From: a bacterium
Lineage (GTDB): Bacteria > Actinomycetota > Acidimicrobiia > Spongiisociales > ZC4RG35
Direction of reading: 5' to 3'
NCBI GenBank assembly: GCA_024641285.1
Contig: JAHEDH010000011.1
Coordinates: 1 to 42,372 of the forward strand
DNA: 42,372 nucleotides
Shown here: piece after piece, positions 8,129 to 17,373 of the stretch
Position numbering within the stretch: the stretch's first letter is position 1
Layout of the letters: every line of letters begins with the position of its first letter
Program-made: the position numbers and the translations under genes
The notes under the pieces: model-generated
What the model was told of the DNA's origin: nothing
The model's database searches: none
What the model saw: only the letters and a program-made list of their open reading frames with translations

Positions 8129-11100
8129 ATGATGGGCAGTACACGCGTTTCGCGTTGGCAAACGATTGCCGTCGCCTTCTCGATGATTGCGTCCTTGGTG
8201 GTCGTCCTGCCCTCCGCACCAGCGCGCGCCGCAACCCTTTCGGTCCCCAGCCAGTACACCACCATCCAGGCCGCCGTCGGCGTTGCGCAAGATGGCGACG
8301 TGATTGAGGTTGCCCCGGGCTCGTACCAGGAGTCGATCTCGCTCTTCGACAAGGCAGTCACCATCAGATCGACGGGCGGCGCAGACGTCACGACGATCAC
8401 TCCGACAGGACCCGGCGCTCTCATCGTGGCCCTGTCGGCGACAGACGACGGCAATGGCAACATCATTGCCGTTGGCTCCCTCGTTCTGGATGGCTTCACG
8501 CTGACAGGCGGCGACAGGCCAAGCTCCAATCCTGCCGGTGCCGTCTGGGTGAGCAACATCTACTCGTCGATGACGCTGCTCAACTCGAGAGTGATCAACA
8601 ACTCGACTGCAAGCGAGGGCGGCGGAATCACGAACTGGGGCACTCTGACGATCGACAACTCATTGATTTCCGGCAACTCGGCGGGAGACGACGGTGGGGG
8701 TATCTACAACACCGGCGTTCTCACTATCACGAACTCCACGATCACTGGCAACAGCACGTCCGGAAACGGTGGCGGAATCCACAACGAAGGCAGCAGTCTC
8801 GCCATCGCCCACGCGCTGACAATGGACTCGTCCACAATCTCAGACAACAACGCAGGTGGATTCGGCGGCGGGCTCAGCAACGTATCCGAAGCGACCGCAG
8901 TGGTAGAACGATCGCTCATCTCTGGAAACGATGGCGTGTTCGGTGCCGGCGTCTGGGTCAGTGGGCCGAGCGTTGCCACCAACGACGTGCAACTGCTGAA
9001 CAGCACTGTGTCCGGCAACCTCGGAACCGGTGTTGAGGCAGACCAGACGACAGCCAATGCCTACCTCTACTTCTCAACAGTCACCAACAACACGACCGGC
9101 GTATACGGCCGGGGCACGAGCCCCAACAACACGGTTGTCCTCGCACGCTCACTCGTCGCCGGGAACACCACCGACTGCCAGGGATCGATTGGGATGGCTG
9201 CGTACAACCTGGTCGGAGTTCAGGGCGCCGGGTGCGTTCTACCAAGTGCAGGCTCGGGCGATCAGATCGGCTCGCCGGCGTCGCCGATCGACCCGCTTCT
9301 CGGGCCTCTTTCCGACAATGGGGGCCCCACCCTGACCCATGCGTTGCTGTCGGGCAGTCCGGCGATCAACGCAGAGCCTCAGTTCGCGTGTCTGCCCGAA
9401 GATCAGCGTGGTGAACCACGGCCAGAACCCGGAGGGACCGCATGCGACATCGGCGCCTTCGAAGTGCAAGCTGCACCCCTCCAGAATCTCATCAACGCCA
9501 CTCCGAGTGGCGGCACGGTCCAAGTCCCCGCAGGCACCTACACCGAGACGATCTTCGTTGACGGCGGCAAGACTCTCGTCGGTGGCGGAGCCACAGCGGG
9601 CGACGTTGTCATCGATGGGACCGGCGGCTCGGGTCCGACGGTCGTTGTTGCCGGGTCGGCCGCATTCGAGAACCTGACGATTACCGGCGGATCGAGTGGG
9701 AGCACTGGCGGCAACATGCTGCTCGACACCGCTGACGTCACACTCACCGACGTCATCGTGTCCAATGGCACTGCGCAGGCTGGCGCCAATATCGCGGCCG
9801 TCGGCGGATCCACACTCACGATCGTCGGCAGCACCGTCAGCGGCGGACAGGCCGGAACCAGTGGTGGTGGCATCTTCGTCGACGGAAGCCAACTAGAAGT
9901 CAACGGCTCGGTGATTGCCGCCAACTCAGCCGCCATCGGTAACGGAGCGGGTGTCGCTGCCACCAACAGCATCGTGATGGTCGACCGCTCGACGCTCCTC
10001 AACAACTCGGCAGGGGATGGTGCCGGCCGGGGTGGCGCCGTCTACGGCGACGAGAACAGTTCCATCGACATCGTGGACACCACGCTCGACAGCAACACCG
10101 CCGACTACGGAGGCGGCGCATACGCAGCCGGAACCCTGAACGTCAGCGGCTCACTGTTCGCCTCGAACACCGCAACAGGGCCCGACGGGAGCACGGGCGG
10201 TGGTATCGGGGGCACCGGGACGATCAGCATCGTCAACTCCACGCTTGACGGCAACAGCTCGGCTGGCAACGGTGGCGCCGTCGGAATCATCTCAGGTGTC
10301 ACCACGCTCAACAACGTCACGCTCACCGACAACGCAGCCGGGGCGAGAGGCGGTGCCTTCAGCGGCGACCCGGGCGCGACGCTCCGGATCGGCAATTCTC
10401 TGTCCGCCGGCAACACGAACATCGGTGGTGGGCCGGATTGCATCAACTTCATATTCGAGTCGATCGGACACAACGTGCTCGAAGGCGCACCTGTGGGATG
10501 CACGCTGCAGTCCACCGACAAAGTCGTGCTCGCGGCAGCCGCGCCTGAGAGCCTCACCGACAACGGCGGTCCCACGCTCACCCGGGCGCTGGGCGACGGC
10601 CACCCGGCAATCGATGCCGGCGGGCTGCGGCTCGACTACCAGGTCTTCGATGCCACGACCCTGGGTGATTGGGAGCTCAACGGTTTCGCAAACAGCGTCA
10701 ATGGCGAAATCCTGCTTGCCGCTCCTGCGCCTTTCTTCACCGTCGGCTCAGCCTTCCTGGTTGATCCGGTGCCGGTAGCCGAGGACTTCGTCGCCCAGTT
10801 CGACTTCCGCATCGACGCTCTGAACACATCGGGAGCTGATGGAATCACGTTCACGATCACCGACAGACCGAACGCAGCGAACGGCGGAGGCGGCCTTCTG
10901 GGTCTTTCGAACAGCTTCAACGAGCAGACAGGCGTTCGGACCGGAGCAATCATCGGCGTGTCGGTGGAATTCGACACGTACCAGAACGGAACCGGCGAGG
11001 GGGCCAACGACATCAATGACGCGCAGGTTCTCGATGCGTTCAACCATATCGGGATCGACATCGACGGCAATGTATCCAGTGTCGCCAACAACACTGGTTC

Positions 11101-14100
11101 GATACCACAACTCGACAGCGGTTCGCCATGGACGGCACGCGTCGAATACACCGCCTCCACCAAGACGCTCGACGTGTATGCCGCTCCGAGTGCTTCAGGA
11201 CTCCCTGCGACACCGACGGTGTCGACCGTACTCGTCGACGACATCGCCACACTCCTGAACAGCTCGGTCGGCTACGTCGGCTTCACTGGCGCGACCGGCA
11301 CACAGAACATCTCGGGCTTCCAGCAGGTCCTCAACTTCAGTTTCGATAGCGGTCCGGCATGTGAGGCTGTCGACCAACGCGGCGTGAGCCGTCCGCAAGG
11401 TTCCCGCTGCGACGTCGGTGCCTTCGAACTCGAGGTCACCCCCGAGGGCACCATCATCAGCGAGCTCGAAGTGAACACGTTCGAGGACACGACCCTCGAG
11501 AGCGGCTTCTCGGTCGAGCTCGGAGCCATTCCATCCGACAGACTGCTCGCAGGCGCATCTGCGATCGTCGGTGCGCCACTCGGCGCAATCGAACTGGACG
11601 CCCCGCTCGACGCCGCCCCGCTCGGCGCGATCGGGCTCGACGCCACTCCGCTCGGGGCGATCCCACTCGGCGCCATCCCGCTCGGGGCGATTCCGTTGGG
11701 AGCGATCCCCCTCGGGGCGATCAACCTCATGGACCTTCCGATCGACGGCGGCTGGGAAGCAGTGCTCGCCGGTACCTCGCTCGCAGGACGTCCCCCGCAG
11801 ACCGTCACCATCGAAGAAGTCTTCGATCAGGTCCCGGCCGACCAACTCGCTGAAGTGCGACTCGCCCAGCTCGATCCAACGTCGAGTGCCTTTGGAGACG
11901 TCAGCGTCGGATCGCTGCTGCTCGGAACGGTCCCGATCTCCGATCTCGACACAGACGGGACCTTGCTCGCCGCCTGCGACGCCGTCACAGGCGGGCCGGC
12001 TGGCAGCTGCCCTGCGAATGCAAGCCCCCTCTCACTGGAGCTCACAGGCTCGTCACTCGCAGCCTCGCCGCTCGGTGCCATTCCCTTGGGCGCCATCCCT
12101 CTCGGCGCCATCCCACTCGGCGCCATCGGGACCGAAGCTGCGCCACTCGGCGCCATCCCGTTGGGCGCCATCCCACTCGGCGCCATTCCGCTCGGCGCAA
12201 TCGGCGACATCCAATCGGCACCGCTGGGCGCCATCCCGCTCGGAGCGATCGGCGATCTGGCCGCCGCACCCCTAGGCGCCATCCCGCTGGGAGCGATCCC
12301 CCTGGGGGCGATCCCGCTCGGAGCAATCCCGCTCGGAGCAATCCCGCTGGGCGCCATTCCCCTCGGAGCCATCGATGCGAACGGAGACGACACAGTCGGT
12401 GACGTCTGCGCCTTCCTCGACGCCGACGCTTCGGCGCAGAGCTGCTCGGATCTCGGACTCGACGACAGTTCGACCCTCAAGGACTACGTCGATGCCGTCG
12501 GAACCGGTGACCTCAGTGCAACACCACTCGGCGCGATCCCGCTCGGCGCGATCCCGCTCGGCGCGATCCCGCTCGGCGCGATCGACATCACCGGCATCCC
12601 GCTCGGCGCGATTCAACTCGGCGCAATCGAACTCGCCGGGACTCCATTGGGGGCGATCCCACTCGGCGCGATCCCCCTTGGTGCGATCCCGTTCAGCGCC
12701 GTGTGCGACGCGATCCCATCCGGGTCATCTGTGACCTGCGATGCCAGTCTCACACTGGCCGACTACCTCGCAGCGACCGGATCGTCGACCCTCGGTGCCA
12801 CGCCACTCGGGGCTATCACGCTCGAAGGTCTGCCACTCGGGGCGATTCCGCTCGGCGCCATCCCACTCGGCGCCATCTCGGTTGCGGGGGTCCCCCTCGG
12901 GGCGATCCCGCTCGGGGCGATCGACCTGCAGACGAGCCCGCTCGGGGCCATTCAGCTGCAGGACACGCCTCTCGGAGCGATCGGCGACACTACGACACTC
13001 GCCGAGGCGCTCCCGCTCGGCGCGATCCCGGCCGAGACCCCGCTCGGCGCCATCGACGACGCACTCGACGGCTTCCTCCTCCAGGACGTGCTCGACCACC
13101 TCACCATCGCCTTCCTCGGTGAGACCGGCGCGTTCGGAGACTTGACGCTGGCAGACGTGCTTGTCGGAATCCTCCTCTCGTCGGACTTCCCGTGGGAGGA
13201 CCTGCCGCTGGACCAGATCGAAGTCCGCGACATCGCCTGTGCAGCTTCCGTTTCAGACGTAGGCGAAGGCGACGGCTTCACCGCCGAGTGCGCTCCCGGC
13301 AATGTCGATACCCTCGACGTGGGTGTCAACTTCCTACTCGAGAGCGGAGACCTGGGTGGCGTCGAGGCGCGGGTCACGATCCCATCCGATTGGGCCTACC
13401 TTGCACGGTCGGCCTGGCTCGACTCCGGCAGTGACCTGTTCGACGTCGAACCGACCACCGAGGGGACAGACCTCGTCTTCGCTCTCCCCGACACCGGGGC
13501 ATCGGGCGGCTCCTCCATCTGGTTGAGATTCTCGGTATACGCCGGGTATCAACTCGGGACCGGCACGATCTCGGCGTCTCTTACGGGTCAGGACAGCCCC
13601 GACTTGAACGCAGACTCGCCCGTCATCACAGTTGTCGACGGTCTCGAACCCAGCAGCCTCGGCGCTCCAACCGGCATCGACGACGACACGCTCTATGTGG
13701 GCTACGTCGACAGCTCGACAGACGTGGACGGCTTCTCGATCCCGTCCGCCGGCGAGGGTGTCCGCACGACCGTGTTTCTATCCAACCTCGACCAGGACAT
13801 CGACACCTTCATCTACCGTCCCGAGTCTGCGCCGCTGTCGGGCGACGGGACCGAGCGTGCGATCCCGCTCGGATCTACGCCCGTCAGCGACGGCATCGAC
13901 TTCGGCGGCAACTCGCCGCTCGAGCCAGAGGTCCAGGGAGACAGCCCACTCGCAGCCCCGGTCGGTGATGTCTTGGCGGACTCGTCCACGAACACAGGAA
14001 CCGACGGTGAGGAACTCACCATCCTCGACGGCCCAACGACCGAGTCGTACACGATCCAAGTCGCCGGGTTCCAGGGCGCCTCCAGCGACCGCCCCTACAC

Positions 14101-17100
14101 CCTCCGCGTGAAGCGGACTGCCGAGGCCGCCCAACCGAACACCTGCTCGCCGAGACAGGCGCCGGACTACACGACACTGTCCGGCGGCGGAGCCAGCATC
14201 GATACCGACACCGTCACGCTGTTCCTCACGAACCCGACTCGTTTCGATGACGTCTACGGCGCCGGATCGTGGAACACCGCGTCGGCGCAATTGGCCAACC
14301 TGGCAGCGCGTGCCGAGGTAGGCGGACAGATCGTCGACATCGCCGATATCCCGGGCGTTGCCGCTGCCTTCGGAACTTGGGACCTCGATCCCTGCGACGT
14401 GTCGGCAGCCAATGACATCGTCGGAGCAATCCAGGTGTGGATCCAGGACAACGCTCCCGAGAGTCTTCGTCACGTGACGATCATCGGCGCAGACGAGATC
14501 GTGCCGTTCGCCCGAGCCGAGGACGAGACCGTGGTCGCCAACGAGAGCACCTACGCCGGCGACTTCGGGGGCAGCCCACTGTTCTCCGCACTGACCACCA
14601 GGCACTACCTCACGGATGCCCCATACGGCGACTTCGATCCGATCCCATGGGTCGGCACCAAGTACGCCTATGTCACCGACCTGTCGGTCGGACGCCTGGT
14701 CGAGAACGCAACGCACATCGCCGGAGCCATTCAGACCTATATCGACAACAACGGGGTCCTGAGCCCAACCACCGCGGCGGTGGCTTCGTACGACTTCCTC
14801 TACGACGGTGCGACGCTGTTGGCGGACCGGCTCGACCTCCAGCTCGGCGGACCCGTGACCGATCGCACGCTCATGGACGATCCGGCGGTCGTGACCGCCG
14901 CGACTGCGTGGACGAACACCGACCTCCAATCGTTGATCGACGGTGTGCCCGACATCATCTCGCCGAATTCGCACTACGACCACTACCGACTGTTGCCGTC
15001 GCAGGAGAACCTGAACGAGACGGAGAACGACCTGTTCACGATCGGCGACCTGCCCGGCGACCTGTCCGACGTGATCATCTTCACCATGGGATGCCACTCA
15101 GGTCTCAACGTCGACGGCAGCATCGGCACCGCAGTCGAGGATCAGGACTGGCCGGAGGTCTACTCGGCGCTCAACGCCATCTACATCGGCAACACCGGGT
15201 ACGGCTACGGCGACTCCGCGACCGTCGCGCTGACGGAGTCGATCATGGCCAACCTCGCTGGGAACCTCGACGGAACCCTGACCATCGGTCAAGCACTCAC
15301 CCAGGCGAAACAGGATCAGTTCTCCAAGGCCGGCCTGTACGGGGTCTACGACCTCAAGGCCATCGAGGAGGCGACCCTGTACGGCCTGCCCTTCTGGCAG
15401 ATCAGTGTGCCTGGCGGTGGACCCACGGCACCCGCCGACCCGACCGCAGGTCCGACCGGCACCGACCCGATCAGCGGGCTGACGGCCGCGTCATTCTCGA
15501 TCGACCCGACCTTCGAGGAGGTCACTTCGGTCAACGGCACGTACTGGACGGTCGACGGCGAGACCGAGTACTTACAGTGGCGTCCGATCCAGCCTCGAAC
15601 CGGTGTCGACGTGACCAAGGACGGTCTGATCGCCACGGGCGCGATCTTCACCGACCTCTTGACGAGGGACCAAGACGTCGTCGACGCAGCGTTCGCACGA
15701 CCAATGACCGTTTCTTCGACACAGCGAGAGCCCGAAGTCGAGACACCTGGCATCGTCTTCCCGACCGGCTTCACGACCGTCGGCACCGGGAACCGCGTGA
15801 ATCCGGATCCGACCGGACCCGCGGTCGAGCAGGTGCAGCGCCTCAACCTGATCCCTGGCCAGTTCCAGGGCGATGCAACGGGCTCGGGCGGCACTCAACG
15901 CCTGTTCGAGGAGATCGAAGGGACCGTGTTCTACCAGCCCGTCGCCAACATCGACTCCATCGACTGGACGCGTCCGTACATCGCCGATGTCACAGCCGCG
16001 GCGGCCGGCGGCGAGGTGCGATTCCAGGTCGCGGCCAGCGACGGAGACTCGGGCATCTCCCGTGTGGTTGTTCTTGTCCGAACCGGACGGAACGTCGACG
16101 ACACGAGCATCTGGACCGACGTGGATCTCGTCGAAAGCGGTGGGGTCTGGACGGGTGCCGCCACCTACTCAAATACCGTTGCACCCCCACTCGACTACTT
16201 CGTCTTCGCAGTCAACGGAGACGGAGTGAGCGCAATCTCGGTCTTCAAGGGTGGGTACTACCAGGCTTCGGCGCCCCCCGGTGGAGGCGGGCTGCCACCC
16301 GTGACTGATGACGAGCCGCCAGTGGTATCGATCGGAGTACCGCCGGCACCGTCGGAGCTCTTCGTCGAGACGGGCTCCGCAGTCCCCGCGCCTTTTGCAT
16401 GCTCGGATGCGCTTTCGCCAGTGACTGAGTGCTCGGCGGAGGTGACTGCTCCCGACAGCAGCGTGTACGCAGTGCTCCCTGGGGAAGCTCTTCCTGCGAG
16501 CGTGCTCGGCGTTTACCAGGCGTCGGTCACTGCAGTAGACGCCAAGGGGAACTCGAGGACGGATTCGTTCGAGTACACCGTCGTTGGCGTAAGCGTCGTC
16601 GTTGCTCCGAACCTGCTTGCAGTCAATTCCCCGGTGTCCCTGACAGCGTCCCTGCTGCCGTCATCCGTGGCTGCCCCCGACTCTGTCGTGCTCAACTGGG
16701 GTGACAGTACGGATGACCTGACGGGTGGAACCTTCGGGTCGACCCTCACAGCGTCTCACGCGTACACCACTCCTGGTGTCTACACCGTGGAGTTGACCTT
16801 GATGTACGGCGATCTGACGATCTCCGACATCTACGAGTTCGTCGTCGTCTACGACCCGAATGGTGGGTTCGTGACCGGTGGTGGCTGGATCGACTCGCCG
16901 GAAGGCGCCTACGTACCCGATCCATCGCAAACGGGCAAGGCGAGCTTCGGGTTCGTGTCCAAGTACAAGAAGGGCCAAAGCACGCCGGACGGCAACACCA
17001 CCTTCCAATTCAAGGCGGCCGATCTCAAGTTCAAGTCGACGAGCTACGACTGGATGGTCATTGCCGGGAAGAAGGCACAGTTCAAGGGGTCGGGCACGAT

Positions 17101-17314
17101 CAACGGCTCGGGCAACTACGGCTTCATGTTGACAGCGATCGATGCTGCGCTCACTCCCTCGACGGATGTGGACCTGTTCCGGATCAAGATCTGGGACAAG
17201 GACAACAACGACACAGCCGTCTACGACAATCAGCTCGGGGCGTCTGACGGCTCCGACCCGACGACGGCGATCGGCGGGGGCTCCATCGTGATCCACGACG
17301 GGAAGAAGAAGTAG
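8129..17314 (+). CDS. Giant secreted multidomain protein: beta-helix, lectin, PLGAI repeat, C25-like peptidase
   Basis: 3061 residues from ATG 8129 (GGGAGAGG precedes it). Order of parts: signal peptide ending near ARAATLS (1-34); beta-helix with GGGI and SGNS turns (35-370); choice-of-anchor-Q-like module with DNGGPT and CDIGAFE (388-448); second beta-helix (451-798); a second anchor-Q-like module (808-1104) split by an inserted L-type-lectin-like domain (833-1072); 42 PLGAI pentapeptides (1150-1642); Ig-like and PPC-like domains (1728-1999); a gingipain/caspase-type peptidase module (2021-2428) with H2282 or H2285 and C2322 in MGCHSG; beta-rich domains; a PKD-like domain near 2830-2905; and a lysine-rich C-terminal domain (2911-3058). 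No sortase motif, SLH repeat or C-terminal membrane span is seen. A surface adhesin carrying its own processing peptidase is the best reading. Function is inferred only. Confidence 0.85.
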   Translation: MMGSTRVSRWQTIAVAFSMIASLVVVLPSAPARAATLSVPSQYTTIQAAVGVAQDGDVIEVAPGSYQESISLFDKAVTIRSTGGADVTTITPTGPGALIVALSATDDGNGNIIAVGSLVLDGFTLTGGDRPSSNPAGAVWVSNIYSSMTLLNSRVINNSTASEGGGITNWGTLTIDNSLISGNSAGDDGGGIYNTGVLTITNSTITGNSTSGNGGGIHNEGSSLAIAHALTMDSSTISDNNAGGFGGGLSNVSEATAVVERSLISGNDGVFGAGVWVSGPSVATNDVQLLNSTVSGNLGTGVEADQTTANAYLYFSTVTNNTTGVYGRGTSPNNTVVLARSLVAGNTTDCQGSIGMAAYNLVGVQGAGCVLPSAGSGDQIGSPASPIDPLLGPLSDNGGPTLTHALLSGSPAINAEPQFACLPEDQRGEPRPEPGGTACDIGAFEVQAAPLQNLINATPSGGTVQVPAGTYTETIFVDGGKTLVGGGATAGDVVIDGTGGSGPTVVVAGSAAFENLTITGGSSGSTGGNMLLDTADVTLTDVIVSNGTAQAGANIAAVGGSTLTIVGSTVSGGQAGTSGGGIFVDGSQLEVNGSVIAANSAAIGNGAGVAATNSIVMVDRSTLLNNSAGDGAGRGGAVYGDENSSIDIVDTTLDSNTADYGGGAYAAGTLNVSGSLFASNTATGPDGSTGGGIGGTGTISIVNSTLDGNSSAGNGGAVGIISGVTTLNNVTLTDNAAGARGGAFSGDPGATLRIGNSLSAGNTNIGGGPDCINFIFESIGHNVLEGAPVGCTLQSTDKVVLAAAAPESLTDNGGPTLTRALGDGHPAIDAGGLRLDYQVFDATTLGDWELNGFANSVNGEILLAAPAPFFTVGSAFLVDPVPVAEDFVAQFDFRIDALNTSGADGITFTITDRPNAANGGGGLLGLSNSFNEQTGVRTGAIIGVSVEFDTYQNGTGEGANDINDAQVLDAFNHIGIDIDGNVSSVANNTGSIPQLDSGSPWTARVEYTASTKTLDVYAAPSASGLPATPTVSTVLVDDIATLLNSSVGYVGFTGATGTQNISGFQQVLNFSFDSGPACEAVDQRGVSRPQGSRCDVGAFELEVTPEGTIISELEVNTFEDTTLESGFSVELGAIPSDRLLAGASAIVGAPLGAIELDAPLDAAPLGAIGLDATPLGAIPLGAIPLGAIPLGAIPLGAINLMDLPIDGGWEAVLAGTSLAGRPPQTVTIEEVFDQVPADQLAEVRLAQLDPTSSAFGDVSVGSLLLGTVPISDLDTDGTLLAACDAVTGGPAGSCPANASPLSLELTGSSLAASPLGAIPLGAIPLGAIPLGAIGTEAAPLGAIPLGAIPLGAIPLGAIGDIQSAPLGAIPLGAIGDLAAAPLGAIPLGAIPLGAIPLGAIPLGAIPLGAIPLGAIDANGDDTVGDVCAFLDADASAQSCSDLGLDDSSTLKDYVDAVGTGDLSATPLGAIPLGAIPLGAIPLGAIDITGIPLGAIQLGAIELAGTPLGAIPLGAIPLGAIPFSAVCDAIPSGSSVTCDASLTLADYLAATGSSTLGATPLGAITLEGLPLGAIPLGAIPLGAISVAGVPLGAIPLGAIDLQTSPLGAIQLQDTPLGAIGDTTTLAEALPLGAIPAETPLGAIDDALDGFLLQDVLDHLTIAFLGETGAFGDLTLADVLVGILLSSDFPWEDLPLDQIEVRDIACAASVSDVGEGDGFTAECAPGNVDTLDVGVNFLLESGDLGGVEARVTIPSDWAYLARSAWLDSGSDLFDVEPTTEGTDLVFALPDTGASGGSSIWLRFSVYAGYQLGTGTISASLTGQDSPDLNADSPVITVVDGLEPSSLGAPTGIDDDTLYVGYVDSSTDVDGFSIPSAGEGVRTTVFLSNLDQDIDTFIYRPESAPLSGDGTERAIPLGSTPVSDGIDFGGNSPLEPEVQGDSPLAAPVGDVLADSSTNTGTDGEELTILDGPTTESYTIQVAGFQGASSDRPYTLRVKRTAEAAQPNTCSPRQAPDYTTLSGGGASIDTDTVTLFLTNPTRFDDVYGAGSWNTASAQLANLAARAEVGGQIVDIADIPGVAAAFGTWDLDPCDVSAANDIVGAIQVWIQDNAPESLRHVTIIGADEIVPFARAEDETVVANESTYAGDFGGSPLFSALTTRHYLTDAPYGDFDPIPWVGTKYAYVTDLSVGRLVENATHIAGAIQTYIDNNGVLSPTTAAVASYDFLYDGATLLADRLDLQLGGPVTDRTLMDDPAVVTAATAWTNTDLQSLIDGVPDIISPNSHYDHYRLLPSQENLNETENDLFTIGDLPGDLSDVIIFTMGCHSGLNVDGSIGTAVEDQDWPEVYSALNAIYIGNTGYGYGDSATVALTESIMANLAGNLDGTLTIGQALTQAKQDQFSKAGLYGVYDLKAIEEATLYGLPFWQISVPGGGPTAPADPTAGPTGTDPISGLTAASFSIDPTFEEVTSVNGTYWTVDGETEYLQWRPIQPRTGVDVTKDGLIATGAIFTDLLTRDQDVVDAAFARPMTVSSTQREPEVETPGIVFPTGFTTVGTGNRVNPDPTGPAVEQVQRLNLIPGQFQGDATGSGGTQRLFEEIEGTVFYQPVANIDSIDWTRPYIADVTAAAAGGEVRFQVAASDGDSGISRVVVLVRTGRNVDDTSIWTDVDLVESGGVWTGAATYSNTVAPPLDYFVFAVNGDGVSAISVFKGGYYQASAPPGGGGLPPVTDDEPPVVSIGVPPAPSELFVETGSAVPAPFACSDALSPVTECSAEVTAPDSSVYAVLPGEALPASVLGVYQASVTAVDAKGNSRTDSFEYTVVGVSVVVAPNLLAVNSPVSLTASLLPSSVAAPDSVVLNWGDSTDDLTGGTFGSTLTASHAYTTPGVYTVELTLMYGDLTISDIYEFVVVYDPNGGFVTGGGWIDSPEGAYVPDPSQTGKASFGFVSKYKKGQSTPDGNTTFQFKAADLKFKSTSYDWMVIAGKKAQFKGSGTINGSGNYGFMLTAIDAALTPSTDVDLFRIKIWDKDNNDTAVYDNQLGASDGSDPTTAIGGGSIVIHDGKKK
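11576..13054 (+). repeat. PLGAI pentapeptide repeat tract inside the giant gene
   Basis: About 42 exact PLGAI units plus QLGAI variants span residues 1150-1642. They run in tandem blocks of up to seven units, broken by short linkers (GTEA, GDIQS, DITG, SVAG) and three longer spacers with Asp-rich, Cys-pair segments such as NGDDTVGDVCAFLD. Most units use different synonymous codons, which shows selection on the protein. Four units at 12531-12580 are nearly identical DNA and look recently duplicated. The five-residue period resembles pentapeptide-repeat proteins, but the sequence does not fit their A(D/N)LXX rule. Confidence 0.95.
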
Positions 17315-17327
17315 CCGGTTGACGGTT

Positions 17328-17372
17328 CCGTTCTCGTGACACAAACGCTGTGCGTTTGTGTCACGAGAACGG
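17328..17372. terminator. Perfect 21-bp hairpin between convergent genes
   Basis: The arms 17328-17348 and 17352-17372 are perfect complements around a TGT loop, starting 14 bp after the giant gene's stop and ending 1 bp before the stop of the MBL gene on the other strand. There is no U-tract on either side. It probably acts as a two-way terminator or mRNA end stabiliser. Confidence 0.75.
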
Positions 17373-17373
17373 G

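Noticed and set aside
11576-13054. Possible CRISPR array or DNA satellite
   Set aside because: The 15-nt units are in frame, differ at synonymous positions and have no spacer structure; it is a protein repeat.
13778-15097. 439-residue minus-strand frame inside the giant gene
   Set aside because: Antisense of the peptidase module, which has coherent motifs on the plus strand.
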